A stretch of 64,000 nucleotides of DNA from Roseinatronobacter domitianus. Its GTDB lineage: Bacteria; Pseudomonadota; Alphaproteobacteria; Rhodobacterales; Rhodobacteraceae. The notes below the pieces were generated by a model. It was not told the origin of the DNA, did no database searches, and saw only the letters and a program-made list of their open reading frames with translations. Positions 53,573 through 61,943 of the stretch are shown here, one piece after another. Positions within the stretch are counted from its first letter, which is position 1. The number at the start of each line of letters is the position of its first letter. The stretch covers positions 62,001 through 126,000 of the forward strand of contig NZ_JALZWP010000008.1 of assembly GCF_023336755.1 (NCBI RefSeq). The letters run 5' to 3'. The translations under genes and the position numbers were made by a program.

Positions 53573-53797
53573 GAGTTTTAGTTCCGTTATCGGCAGTCGC
53601 GCGGGGCGCGGGCCTGTCGTGATCCGGCGGATAGGCGGCCGGAAGAGCCACCCGAAGCTGCCTTCGGGTCCATGTGAGCTGCGAAGGCGGGTAATGGGTT
53701 CAACCCGAAAGGGCAATATGGTTTTGCAAATCGCAATCGCGCGCGGCCTTTCTGCCGCGCGCCTGCGTGTTGTTCGCCTGTTAAAACGTCACATTGC
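53573..53797 (-). promoter_or_regulatory. Structured leader of the SulP gene
   Basis: 225 bases between the DUF934 stop and the SulP start. On the minus strand it contains GCGCGCGGC-AGAAAG-GCCGCGCGC (about 53738-53763, strong 9-bp hairpin without T-run). Then come GGGTTGAACCC and CCCGAAGGCAGCTTCGGG, and a GC-rich stretch close to the ATG. Such stacked hairpins could form a cis-regulatory RNA. A sul1-type RNA motif upstream of SulP genes in alphaproteobacteria is known from the literature, but I cannot confirm a match. Confidence 0.4.
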
Positions 53798-54181
53798 CTA
53801 CACTTGCGCCAGACGCACTTGGTAGCTGCCTGATTGCCAAGCGGAACGCGCCAACCAATCGGCTTCGGGCTGGCGGGCGGCGCGGGCGTCGTCAATCTCG
53901 ACCTCGTCAAAGCCTACGCGGCGGGCCATGGCGTATTGGTCTGGCATGATCTGCCCGCAAGCGCGCAAACGCCCTGCATAGCCCACCCGCCGCAAACAGC
54001 GCGCGATGGTAAAGCCGCGCCCATCGGCCACGCCGGGAAATGCGATCCGCACCAGGGTGATGCCATCAAGGGACTGCGGCAATGCATCGGGGTCTGTCTC
54101 TGGCCCAAGGCTCAGCACTTGGGCCGGGTTGTTCGGCTGGTCGACAGGCGCAAAGCCCTGATCTGTCACAAGAACGCTCAT
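53798..54181 (-). CDS. DUF934 protein associated with sulfite reductase
   Basis: A 127-aa protein of the DUF934 family, found beside cysI/cysH in alpha- and betaproteobacteria. Recognisable pieces are VRIAFPGVADGRGFTIA, LRRVGYAGRLRACG and MARRVGFDEVEID. Start ATG 54181 overlaps the cysH stop. Probable helper of the sulfite reductase route; mechanism unknown. Confidence 0.85.
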   Translation of the reverse strand: MSVLVTDQGFAPVDQPNNPAQVLSLGPETDPDALPQSLDGITLVRIAFPGVADGRGFTIARCLRRVGYAGRLRACGQIMPDQYAMARRVGFDEVEIDDARAARQPEADWLARSAWQSGSYQVRLAQV

Positions 54182-54897
54182 GCCGCGTTGTCCTTTCGCC
54201 TGGATTGCGGCATCCCGCCGATGAAATGAATCCCGCATTCTGTCTTGTCCGATCCGCGCCAGCGGCCTGCGCGCGTATCTTCGCCAGTGCGCACCGGGCT
54301 GGTGCAGGGCTGGCAACCGATGGAGGGATAGCCGCGCGCGACAAGCGGATGGCGTGGCAAGCCATGGTGGTCCAGATAGGCGGCGATCTCTGCTGCGCGC
54401 CACCCGGCCAAAGGGTTCAGCCGAATGCGCCCGGTGCCCGGTTCGTGTTCGACCGGGGCAAGGCTGGCGCGGGTGTCGGCCTGAAACCTTTTGCGCCCGG
54501 TGATCCAGCCATCAAACCCTTGCAAGGCGCGTTCCAGCGGTTCCGCCTTGCGCAATTGGCAGCAGCTTTCGCGGTCCGACAGGTGCAGCAGCGCATCCGG
54601 GTCGCGAGTGAACAAGGCGTTTCGGTCCGGGGTAATGCGCCGAATATCGGTCAGGCCCAGATGCGCGGCCAGATCGCGCTGATAGGCCAAGGTTTCGGGA
54701 AACAGCGCCAGCGTGTCGATAAAGATTACCGGAAGCGCCCGGTCGATCTGCGCGACCATATGCAAAAGCACCGCCGAATCCGCCCCGAAGGACGACACCA
54801 TCGCCACGCGCCCCACGCGCGGGATGGCGCGCGCAAGGAAATCTGGCGCGGGCAGATGGGCCAACGCCTGTAAGGCTTCGTCAGGCAGCGCGGACAT
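54178..54897 (-). CDS. cysH: Phosphoadenylyl/adenylyl-sulfate reductase (APS type)
   Basis: Reduces activated sulfate to sulfite with thioredoxin. The 239-aa protein has a PP-loop-like VSSFGADSAVLLHMV, the [4Fe-4S] cysteine pairs RESCCQLRK and IGCQPCT, which mark the APS-using class, and a C-terminal ECGIHF catalytic Cys. ATG 54897 follows AGAGAAG and overlaps the cysI stop by 17 bases; an ATG at 54912 is also in frame. Confidence 0.93.
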   Translation of the reverse strand: MSALPDEALQALAHLPAPDFLARAIPRVGRVAMVSSFGADSAVLLHMVAQIDRALPVIFIDTLALFPETLAYQRDLAAHLGLTDIRRITPDRNALFTRDPDALLHLSDRESCCQLRKAEPLERALQGFDGWITGRKRFQADTRASLAPVEHEPGTGRIRLNPLAGWRAAEIAAYLDHHGLPRHPLVARGYPSIGCQPCTSPVRTGEDTRAGRWRGSDKTECGIHFIGGMPQSRRKDNAA

Positions 54898-56542
54898 CGG
54901 CTTCTCTTTCATAAAGCGCGGCCTTGAATGGATCGTGCCCAAGGCGGCGCAGCGTGTCGATAAACGACTCCGATGGCCCGGAACGCAGCGCCAGATAGGC
55001 ATTTACCAGCCGGTCCAGCGCCGGGATGATTTGGTCATGCGCAAAGCCCGGCCCGGTGCGTTGGCCGAGTGCGGCGCTTTCCGTGGCGTCGCCGCCAAGT
55101 GTGATCTGGTAATTTTCCACGCCAGCGCGATCCAACCCCAGAATGCCGATATGGCCAAGGTGATGGTGGCCGCAGGCGTTGATGCAGCCGGAAATCTTGA
55201 TCTTCATCGCGCCGATATCCAACTCGCGCGCCTTGAAATGCTGCGCGATTTCTTGCGCGACCGGGATGGACCGGGCGGTCGCCAACGCGCAGTAATCCAT
55301 GCCGGGGCAGGCGATGATGTCCGAGATCAGCCCGATATTCGCCGTGGCCAACCCCTCGGCGCGCAGCCGCGCGTGCAACGCGGGCAGGTCGGATTTATGC
55401 ACATGCGGCAAGATCACGTTCTGCTCATGGCTGATGCGCAATTCGCCATGGCCATAGGTTTCGGCCAGATCGGCCAGCGCCCGCATCTGCGCGCTTGTCG
55501 CGTCGCCCGGTGTGGCGCCATGCGCTTTCAGGCTGACGGTGACAATGGCGTATCCGGGTGCGCGGTGGGCGTGCAGGTTGGTATCGGCCCAAGCGCGAAA
55601 CAACGGGTCAGCGCCATAGGCGGCGTCGTGACCCTTGGTCGAAGCTGTGCGAAACTCGGGTGGCGCGAAATCCGCCTGCAATGCCCGCAGGATCGCGCGG
55701 TCGGCCCCCTGCCATTCGGCCCGCAGCGTGTTGAATCGCCGCTCGACGCGGGTGCGAACCTCATCCACGCCCAATTCCTGCACCATGATCTTGATGCGCG
55801 CCTTATACTTGTTATCGCGCCGACCATAGCTGTTATAGGCGCTCAGGATTGCCTCTATATAGGGCAGCAAATCGGCTTCCGGCAGAAACGGCGTCAAAAC
55901 CTGCCCGATGATGGGTGTGCGCCCCAGACCGCCACCCACGGACACTTCGAACCCCGGTTTCCCGTCCCGCAGGACCATCCGCAAGCCAATGTCATGCGCG
56001 CGCGTTGCAGCACGGTCGCGCGGGCTGCCGCTGATGGCAATCTTGAACTTGCGCGGCAGGAATTGAAACTCCGGGTGGTCGGTGGACCATTGGCGCAGCA
56101 ATTCCGCAACCGGGCGCGGGTCTGCGATCTCATCCGCCGCAGCCCCCGCGAAATGATCCGCCGTCACGTTGCGCACGCAGTTGCCCGACGTCTGGATCGC
56201 GTGCAGCCCAACCGTGGCCAGCGCATCCAGCATATCGGGCACGTCGCGCAGGCGCGGCCAGTTGAACTGGATGTTCTGGCGCGTGGTGAAATGGCCGTAG
56301 CCCTTGTCCCAGCGGTCGGCCACATCGGCAAACTTGCGAATTTGCGCGGCCGACAGCGTGCCATAGGGAATGGCCACGCGCAGCATGTAGGCATGCAGTT
56401 GCAGATAGAGGCCATTCATCAGGCGCAGGGGCTTGAATTCATCTTCGGTCAAAGCTCCGGACAGGCGGCGATCCACCTGCGCGCGGAACTGAGCGTTGCG
56501 GGTTTTCAAGAAATCATGGTCGAATTCGGTGTAGCGATACAT
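54881..56542 (-). CDS. cysI: Assimilatory sulfite (nitrite-type) reductase haemoprotein
   Basis: Siroheme/[4Fe-4S] enzyme reducing sulfite to sulfide. The 553-aa chain has the repeated ferredoxin-like halves HFTTRQNIQFNW and LRISHEQNVILP. The cluster-siroheme cysteines lie in IACPGMDYCALA and ISGCINACGHHH. A SGNCVRNVTAD strand is typical of the NirA/CysI family. ATG 56542 fits the normal N-terminus. It lies between DUF2849/cysG and cysH, so sulfite is the likely substrate. Confidence 0.94.
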   Translation of the reverse strand: MYRYTEFDHDFLKTRNAQFRAQVDRRLSGALTEDEFKPLRLMNGLYLQLHAYMLRVAIPYGTLSAAQIRKFADVADRWDKGYGHFTTRQNIQFNWPRLRDVPDMLDALATVGLHAIQTSGNCVRNVTADHFAGAAADEIADPRPVAELLRQWSTDHPEFQFLPRKFKIAISGSPRDRAATRAHDIGLRMVLRDGKPGFEVSVGGGLGRTPIIGQVLTPFLPEADLLPYIEAILSAYNSYGRRDNKYKARIKIMVQELGVDEVRTRVERRFNTLRAEWQGADRAILRALQADFAPPEFRTASTKGHDAAYGADPLFRAWADTNLHAHRAPGYAIVTVSLKAHGATPGDATSAQMRALADLAETYGHGELRISHEQNVILPHVHKSDLPALHARLRAEGLATANIGLISDIIACPGMDYCALATARSIPVAQEIAQHFKARELDIGAMKIKISGCINACGHHHLGHIGILGLDRAGVENYQITLGGDATESAALGQRTGPGFAHDQIIPALDRLVNAYLALRSGPSESFIDTLRRLGHDPFKAALYEREADVRAA

Positions 56543-56555
56543 GGCGTTGCTCCTG

Positions 56556-56855
56556 CTATGCTTCGGCCTGTTTGCCATGGGCGTAGTTGGATGGGCCTTG
56601 CGCGCGGAACGCCTCGCGGAAATGGCCGGGCGCGGGACCATCGGGACCGGGCTGCGCCGGGGCAAGATAGGCTCCCACAAGCCGGTCTTGTTGGCCTTCG
56701 GCCATGTCCAGCGCTTCTGCGGCATTGCTGGCATCGGTGAACAGATATGCTTGGGCCAGATCGCGCACCCAAAGCCCGGATGGGGCCAGATAGATCACAT
56801 CGCCATCCAGCAGGTCATTTGCGGTCAGAACAGAAGGCGTAAATTCGCGGCTCAT
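56556..56855 (-). CDS. DUF2849 protein
   Basis: A 99-aa protein of the DUF2849 family, which accompanies sulfite reductase in alphaproteobacteria. Visible features are TANDLLDGDVIYLAPSGLWV and YLAPAQPGPDGPAPGHFREA. Start overlaps the cysG stop by 4 bases; 13 bases to cysI. Often proposed as a small helper of sulfite reduction; unproven. Confidence 0.85.
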   Translation of the reverse strand: MSREFTPSVLTANDLLDGDVIYLAPSGLWVRDLAQAYLFTDASNAAEALDMAEGQQDRLVGAYLAPAQPGPDGPAPGHFREAFRAQGPSNYAHGKQAEA

Positions 56856-58228
56856 AGTGCTAGCTCCGTTTCGGTTTGGGTCTGTTGCGCGCGGCGTGGG
56901 GACAGGCCCAGAAGAATTATGGCCGGGCCGCGCAACTTCGCGGCGGCGTGTGGCAGGTCGTTCAACGTGGTCTGAAGGCGTGTCTCATCGGGACAGGACG
57001 CGCTTTCCACGATCGCCACATCCATATTCGGGCTGGCACCGTGCATCAGTAGCCGTCCTTGCACGAACCGTGCGGCGCGTTTGCCCATGTATAGGGCTGT
57101 GATCGCTCCGGGTGCGGCCAAAGCGCGCCAATCGGCTTCGGCAAAGCCCTGCATGTCATGCGCCGTAACCAGCCGCAGGTCGCGATTGCGTCCGCGCCGT
57201 GTCAGGCTTTGGCCAAGGCCGGCAGCAGCGGCGCTGGCGCTGGTAACTCCGGGGATGACCTGCCAGCCGATACCTGCGGCGTCGAGCGCGTGTGTCTCCT
57301 CGTCCAGCCGACCGAATATGCTGGCATCTCCCCCTTTCAGACGCACCACATGTGCGCCCTGTGCAGCATGGTTGACCAGCAGCGTGTTGATATCGGATTG
57401 CGACGCAGATGGGCCGTAGCCCTCTTTTCCAACGCCAATGATCTGCGCTTCACGCCGCACCAGTTCAAGAATGCCGATGCTGACAAGACGGTCATGGATG
57501 ACCACATCGGCGCGGTCCAAGAGCTTGCGCGCTTTCAGCGTCAGAAGCTCGGGATCACCCGGCCCGGCACTGACGAAATCGACATGTCCGGGCGCGGGGT
57601 CTTTTGCCAAATGGCGGGACAGCAGGGTGTCGAGCGTTTCGCGCACGGCATCTTCACCGGCGGCCAGCGCGCTAGGCCCGGCCCGGTCGTAGAACTCTGC
57701 CCAGAAATCGCGTCGCGCGGCCCCTTTGGGCAAATGCTCTGCCATTGCGCGGAACCCTTTGCCAATGCGCGCCAGCGTGCCAAGCTCGGCGGGCAATTCG
57801 CTTTCCAGCCGCGCCTTGATCTTGCGCGCCAGAACCGGAGCGGCGCCTTCGGTCCCGATGGCGACCACAACCGGGTCGCGGTCCACGATGGCCGGGGTGA
57901 TGAATTCTGACGCTGCAAGATTGTCCACCACGTTGACAAGCACACCCGCCTGTTGCCCGATCACGCGGATGCGGGCATCTTCGGCATCATCTTCAGTGGC
58001 GGCATAGACCAGCCGCGCCCCATGCAGATCGCAGCCCAGCAGGGGGCGCCGCACCAGCGTCACGCGAGGACGAAATGCGCTGATCTCTGGCAGGAACGCG
58101 GGCGCGCAGAGCGTGATCCGCGCCTCTGTCTTGAGAAGCAGGCGCAGCTTTGCAAAGGCAGCGTCACCCCCGCCGCCAATGACGACATGCGCGCCGCGCA
58201 GGTTCAGGAATATCGGGAAATGCTGCAT
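56852..58228 (-). CDS. cysG: Siroheme synthase CysG (multifunctional)
   Basis: Makes siroheme from uroporphyrinogen III for the sulfite reductase in the same operon. The 458-aa protein has two parts. The N-terminal one is a precorrin-2 dehydrogenase/ferrochelatase (IGGGGDAAFAKLRLLLKT, VNVVDNLAASEF), residues 1-200. The C-terminal one is the SAM-dependent methyltransferase (VDFVSAGPGDPELLTLKA, VVRLKGGDASIFGRL, VIPGVTSASAAAAG). It is the first gene of the operon and is preceded by AT-rich inverted repeats. Confidence 0.95.
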   Translation of the reverse strand: MQHFPIFLNLRGAHVVIGGGGDAAFAKLRLLLKTEARITLCAPAFLPEISAFRPRVTLVRRPLLGCDLHGARLVYAATEDDAEDARIRVIGQQAGVLVNVVDNLAASEFITPAIVDRDPVVVAIGTEGAAPVLARKIKARLESELPAELGTLARIGKGFRAMAEHLPKGAARRDFWAEFYDRAGPSALAAGEDAVRETLDTLLSRHLAKDPAPGHVDFVSAGPGDPELLTLKARKLLDRADVVIHDRLVSIGILELVRREAQIIGVGKEGYGPSASQSDINTLLVNHAAQGAHVVRLKGGDASIFGRLDEETHALDAAGIGWQVIPGVTSASAAAAGLGQSLTRRGRNRDLRLVTAHDMQGFAEADWRALAAPGAITALYMGKRAARFVQGRLLMHGASPNMDVAIVESASCPDETRLQTTLNDLPHAAAKLRGPAIILLGLSPRRAQQTQTETELAL

Positions 58229-58261
58229 GGTCTGCCTCTTGGGTTACAAGGCAGTTATGAA

Positions 58262-58278
58262 ATTATTTCCCGAATAAT
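58262..58278. promoter_or_regulatory. Inverted repeat upstream of cysG
   Basis: ATTATT-TCCCG-AATAAT, 34 bases before the cysG start in an AT-rich stretch that breaks with the GC-rich surroundings. Candidate operator or promoter element. Confidence 0.4.
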
Positions 58279-58390
58279 GCCATATATCCACAAAAAGAAG
58301 GAACTTTGTATTCTTAATCAGAGGGATTTTCGCATATCTTCCGCTACATTGCCTTTGGGGTTAAACCTGTTCCAAAGGGGGGCGGATGCT

Positions 58391-58404
58391 GGAATAATTA
58401 TTCC
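58391..58404. promoter_or_regulatory. Perfect palindrome GGAATAATTATTCC between cysG and aroQ
   Basis: A 14-base perfect palindrome in the gap between aroQ (stop side at 58452) and cysG. It shares the TTATTC/GAATAA half-sites with the repeat at 58262-58278, so a single regulator may use both. Confidence 0.45.
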
Positions 58405-58451
58405 GGGCGTGACCAGCCAATTTCGGACAGCGCCCACATGCTGCGGGCAGT

Positions 58452-58889
58452 TCAGCCCAGCAAATGCGCCATGTGCCGAAGCGCCAGTTCGTAGCCTTGC
58501 ACGCCAAATCCCGCCATGACAGCATCTGCGCGCTGGCTGACATAGGAATGCTGGCGGAACGATTCGCGTTTATGAACTTGGCTTATATGCAGCTCTATGA
58601 CAGGGCCGTCGAACATGTTTAGCGCATCCAGCACCGCGACAGAGGTATGCGTCAGCGCCGCCGGATTAATGATGATCCCCGCCGCCACACCGCGCGATTC
58701 TTGCACCCAATCCACGATTTGCCCTTCATGGTTGGTCTGGTCAAACGACACGTCCAGCCCAAGGTCGGTGCCAAGCGCGCGGCAAGCGCGTTCCACGTCG
58801 GCCAAGGTTGCACGACCGTAAATCTCTGGCTCGCGCTGGCCTAGCAGGTTCAGGTTGGGGCCGTTCAGAATACGGATAAGGCTGGGCAT
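58452..58889 (-). CDS. aroQ: 3-dehydroquinate dehydratase, type II
   Basis: Shikimate-pathway enzyme. The 145-aa protein has the opening [19 protein letters not shown], the lid tyrosine region, [25 protein letters not shown] and [20 protein letters not shown] with the catalytic His. Full length. Same strand as cysG but separated by 223 bases. Confidence 0.97.
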   Translation of the reverse strand: MPSLIRILNGPNLNLLGQREPEIYGRATLADVERACRALGTDLGLDVSFDQTNHEGQIVDWVQESRGVAAGIIINPAALTHTSVAVLDALNMFDGPVIELHISQVHKRESFRQHSYVSQRADAVMAGFGVQGYELALRHMAHLLG

Positions 58890-58961
58890 ACGTCATGTCC
58901 TTTCGCGGCGCGTGGCGATTTTGTAACTCCGGATCGCACGCAAGGCCATGTTAAAGATACC

Positions 58962-59984
58962 TCAGCGCCGCAGGAACAACGGAATAAGCAAGACAAGCGC
59001 GAATAGTCGGAAAACGTGATGTGCGGCGACAAAGGCCGGTTCCAGCCCGGTTTCGATGGCGAGCGCGGCCATTATTTCGACCCCGCCGGGGGCAAATGCC
59101 AGAAGCAGCGCCGCCGCCGGAATGTCGACAATCCTTGCTGCAAGTAACGCGCCCCCTGCCGCAACGGCACAGGCGATCACGGTGGTGATACTACCTGCCA
59201 ACAGGGCACCGGGCAGTGCGCGCCGATCAAAGCCGCGGAACCGCGTCCCGATGAGCGACCCCATGCAGATGAAGGCACCCATAAGCAGCGGTTGGGGCAG
59301 CGTGCCCGGCGTCAGGTTGCTGCCATGCCCCAAGGCCGATACCGCCATGGCGGCGATCAACAGGGCCGCTGGTACTCGCAGGCGTTTGAACACGAGCCCC
59401 AACCCAAGCGCGAGCAGGAACAGTATCGACAGAGAAATTGAGCCAATCTGGCCTGCATCTGCAAGCCTGCTTGTCCCCTCGACGCCCCACAGCACAATCA
59501 GCACCGGCACAAGCAGCGTCAGCAGCAAAACGCGCACGGTCTGCACAAGGGCGATGCGGGGGACATCGACTTTCAAGTCCGTTGAAATGGCAAGCACAAA
59601 GCTTAAATGCCCCGGCATGGCCGCAAGTGTTGCGGTGCTGCGATCATAGCGAAACCCATGTTGCAACACCCTTCGGGCCGCGAAAACAATGGCCGCCAGA
59701 GTGGCGATCAGAATCGCAAAAGAGACGGGCCATGCCAGGGCGGTTTCCAGAACTTCCGGTGTGACCGTGCTGCCGATGGATAGCCCGATCACGACAAAGA
59801 CGGTGTCTCGCAACAAGGGCGGTATCAGGGTTGGCGCGCCCATGATCGTTGCCAGCGATACCGCCGTCGCCGGTCCTGTCAGCGGATAGGCCGGAAATCC
59901 GATGGCCCAGAACAAAGCAGCGCCGGCGACCCCGATGGCCAGTGTCAGCAGCGTTTGCAGCGCCGTGCTATTTGTCAGCATCAT
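58962..59984 (-). CDS. AbrB-family membrane protein
   Basis: A 340-aa protein with about ten hydrophobic helices in two repeats. The signature pieces MPGHLSFVLAISTDLKVDVPRIAL and FAPGGVEIMAALAIE are typical of the AbrB duplication family (often misannotated as ammonia monooxygenase). It overlaps the citryl-CoA-lyase-like gene by 17 bases. Function unknown; its place after the tricarboxylate cluster hints at an organic-acid role. ATG 59984 or 59981. Confidence 0.85.
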   Translation of the reverse strand: MMLTNSTALQTLLTLAIGVAGAALFWAIGFPAYPLTGPATAVSLATIMGAPTLIPPLLRDTVFVVIGLSIGSTVTPEVLETALAWPVSFAILIATLAAIVFAARRVLQHGFRYDRSTATLAAMPGHLSFVLAISTDLKVDVPRIALVQTVRVLLLTLLVPVLIVLWGVEGTSRLADAGQIGSISLSILFLLALGLGLVFKRLRVPAALLIAAMAVSALGHGSNLTPGTLPQPLLMGAFICMGSLIGTRFRGFDRRALPGALLAGSITTVIACAVAAGGALLAARIVDIPAAALLLAFAPGGVEIMAALAIETGLEPAFVAAHHVFRLFALVLLIPLFLRR

Positions 59985-60750
59985 AGGTCCACCTGTAACC
60001 CGGCGGGGTTGGCCCCTTGTTGCGCCCGCCCTGTTCGGTCTGTTCCCACGCATGGGCCAATAAACCAACGCTGCGCGACAGGCCGAAAAAACCGCGTGCC
60101 AGTGGTGGGGGGCAGCCCAGTTCAGCATAGATGACCGCTGTGGCGCCGTCGATATTCATCGGCACGGGTTTGCCGCGCTCTAGCGCCAGATGTGCTTCTA
60201 TGGCGCGGGCAATCATGGCGAAGCGTCCCCCGACCGCGCCGCTCTGCGCTGCCTCATCGACCAATGCCAGAAGGCGCGGCGCGCGCGGGTCCACGGGCTT
60301 GTGGAACCTATGGCCAAATCCGGGCAGGAAGCGGCCATGTTCGCTGCGCCATTGGTCAAGCGTTTGCCCCAGCGTGTCTGGCCCTGCTGTCAGGGCTTGT
60401 TGGTAAAGCGCCCCCGCCTGCTCGCCCGCGCCGCCATGCACGTTGCCCAGCATGTTCAGCCCTGTCGCCATGGCCGATTGCAGCCCGACGCCGCAGGTCG
60501 CCGCCATGCGCGCGGCGGCGATAGAGGGGGCTTGTGGGCCGTGGTCAACCGCCGCGACCAGAGCCGCCTCGAACAGGGCCGCGCGCGGGCCGTCGATGCG
60601 TTCTCCCATAACCATGAGCCAGATCATTTGGGCGAAACCTGTTGTGCCGATCAACTCTTGCACCGGATGTCCGCGCAGATGGATGCGCCCCGGCTCCATG
60701 TCGATGATCGCAGTGCGCCACCAATCTGCCACATCGTTTCTGTCTGTCAT
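59968..60750 (-). CDS. Citrate synthase-fold citryl-CoA lyase-like protein
   Basis: A 260-aa shortened citrate synthase homologue. The catalytic blocks are retained: NVHGGAGEQAGALY (His) and FLPGFGHRFHKPVDPR (His and Arg). The usual N-terminal domain of citrate synthase is missing, as in citryl-CoA lyases. It overlaps the CoA-transferase gene by 4 bases and follows a tricarboxylate transporter. A route acid to acyl-CoA to acetyl-CoA plus oxo acid is therefore plausible; the actual substrate (citrate, citramalate or similar) is not established. Confidence 0.85.
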   Translation of the reverse strand: MTDRNDVADWWRTAIIDMEPGRIHLRGHPVQELIGTTGFAQMIWLMVMGERIDGPRAALFEAALVAAVDHGPQAPSIAAARMAATCGVGLQSAMATGLNMLGNVHGGAGEQAGALYQQALTAGPDTLGQTLDQWRSEHGRFLPGFGHRFHKPVDPRAPRLLALVDEAAQSGAVGGRFAMIARAIEAHLALERGKPVPMNIDGATAVIYAELGCPPPLARGFFGLSRSVGLLAHAWEQTEQGGRNKGPTPPGYRWTYDADK

Positions 60751-61943
60751 GTCACACCTTCTGCGCGCAACCTGTCGATCTCTTGATCGCTATACCCCAA
60801 GCCGCCGAGGATGTCGGCACTATTTGCCCCCAAGGCAGGTGGCGGCGTGGCAACAGACGGGCGCGCACCGTCAATCAGCGCGCCGATGCGCATGACGTCA
60901 ATTGCGCGACCGACGCCGGGGGCGTGCTTGAACCGCGCCAGCAGATCGCGTTCAGTGATTTGCGGGTGCGCCAGAACCTCTGGCACCGTCATCACGGCAC
61001 CGGCAGGCACACCGATCGCGTTCAGCTCTTCGGCCCATGCCCCGGCGGGGCGGGTGGTGAGCACGGTTTCCAACTCTGCCCGCAGGCGCAGGCGGTTGCG
61101 TTTGCGGTCCTCGCGCGTGGCGTAATCGGGATGGTCCAGCAGGTCGGTGCGGCCCAGATGACGCGCCAGAACTTGCCATTGCTCGTCTTTGTTGGCGGCA
61201 ATGTTCAACAGCCCATCGGCGCATTGGAACGCGCCAGAGGGGGCAGAGGTCGGGTTCTCATTGCCTTGTCGTTCGGGCATGACCCTGCCAATCAGGTGGT
61301 TCGATACGACCCAGCCCATTGTGGCCAGAACCGAATCGACCATCGGCACATCTATGAATGCGCCGCGCGGGTTGGCGTTCAACGCTGCGCAAATTGTCAT
61401 CGCGGCGGTTAGCCCGCCGACCGTGTCGGCCAACGGGTAGCCCACGCGGGTGGGCGTGCCATCCGCCTCGCCTGTCACCGACATTACCCCCGATGCGCCT
61501 TGCACGATCTGGTCATAGGCAGGGCGATCAGCCCATGGCCCGGTTTGTCCAAAGCCCGATATCGCGCAATAGATCAGGTTTGGATTTTCCGCCTTGAGAG
61601 CGCCATACCCAAGCCCCAGCCGGTCCATCACACCGGGGCGGAAGTTTTCGACCAGCACATCGGCAGTCCGCACCAGTCGTTTCAGCACGTCCTTGCCGCG
61701 CGCGTCTTTCAGGTTCAGCGTGATCGACCGTTTCCCTGCATTCTGGGCCAGAAAGCTGATGCCCATGCCGCGCGCCGACAGTTCCGGGTCCGCGCCAAGG
61801 TTGCGGGCCAGATCGCCCCGGCCCACGGCCTCTACCTTGATGACATCGGCTCCCAGATGCGCCAACTGGTGGCAGGCAAACGGTCCGGCCAGAACATTCG
61901 TCAGGTCCAGAACCGTAATGCCTGCCAGCGGATCAGTCGCCAT
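60747..61943 (-). CDS. CaiB/BaiF family CoA-transferase
   Basis: A 398-aa class III CoA-transferase. It has VLDLTNVLAGPFACHQLAHLGADVIKVE split by the first helix, the catalytic Asp region (GRGDLARNLG), FRPGVMDRLGLGY, YCAISGFGQTGPWADRPAYD and QGASGVMSVTGEADGTPTRVG. Expected to pass CoA to a dicarboxylic or tricarboxylic acid. Overlaps tctA by 11 bases and the lyase-like gene by 4, forming one operon. Confidence 0.9.
   Translation of the reverse strand: MATDPLAGITVLDLTNVLAGPFACHQLAHLGADVIKVEAVGRGDLARNLGADPELSARGMGISFLAQNAGKRSITLNLKDARGKDVLKRLVRTADVLVENFRPGVMDRLGLGYGALKAENPNLIYCAISGFGQTGPWADRPAYDQIVQGASGVMSVTGEADGTPTRVGYPLADTVGGLTAAMTICAALNANPRGAFIDVPMVDSVLATMGWVVSNHLIGRVMPERQGNENPTSAPSGAFQCADGLLNIAANKDEQWQVLARHLGRTDLLDHPDYATREDRKRNRLRLRAELETVLTTRPAGAWAEELNAIGVPAGAVMTVPEVLAHPQITERDLLARFKHAPGVGRAIDVMRIGALIDGARPSVATPPPALGANSADILGGLGYSDQEIDRLRAEGVT

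Noticed and set aside
54713-56740. 675-codon open frame antisense to cysI/cysH
   Set aside because: Overlaps sulfite reductase with intact siroheme cysteines; composition is that of a reverse-strand shadow.
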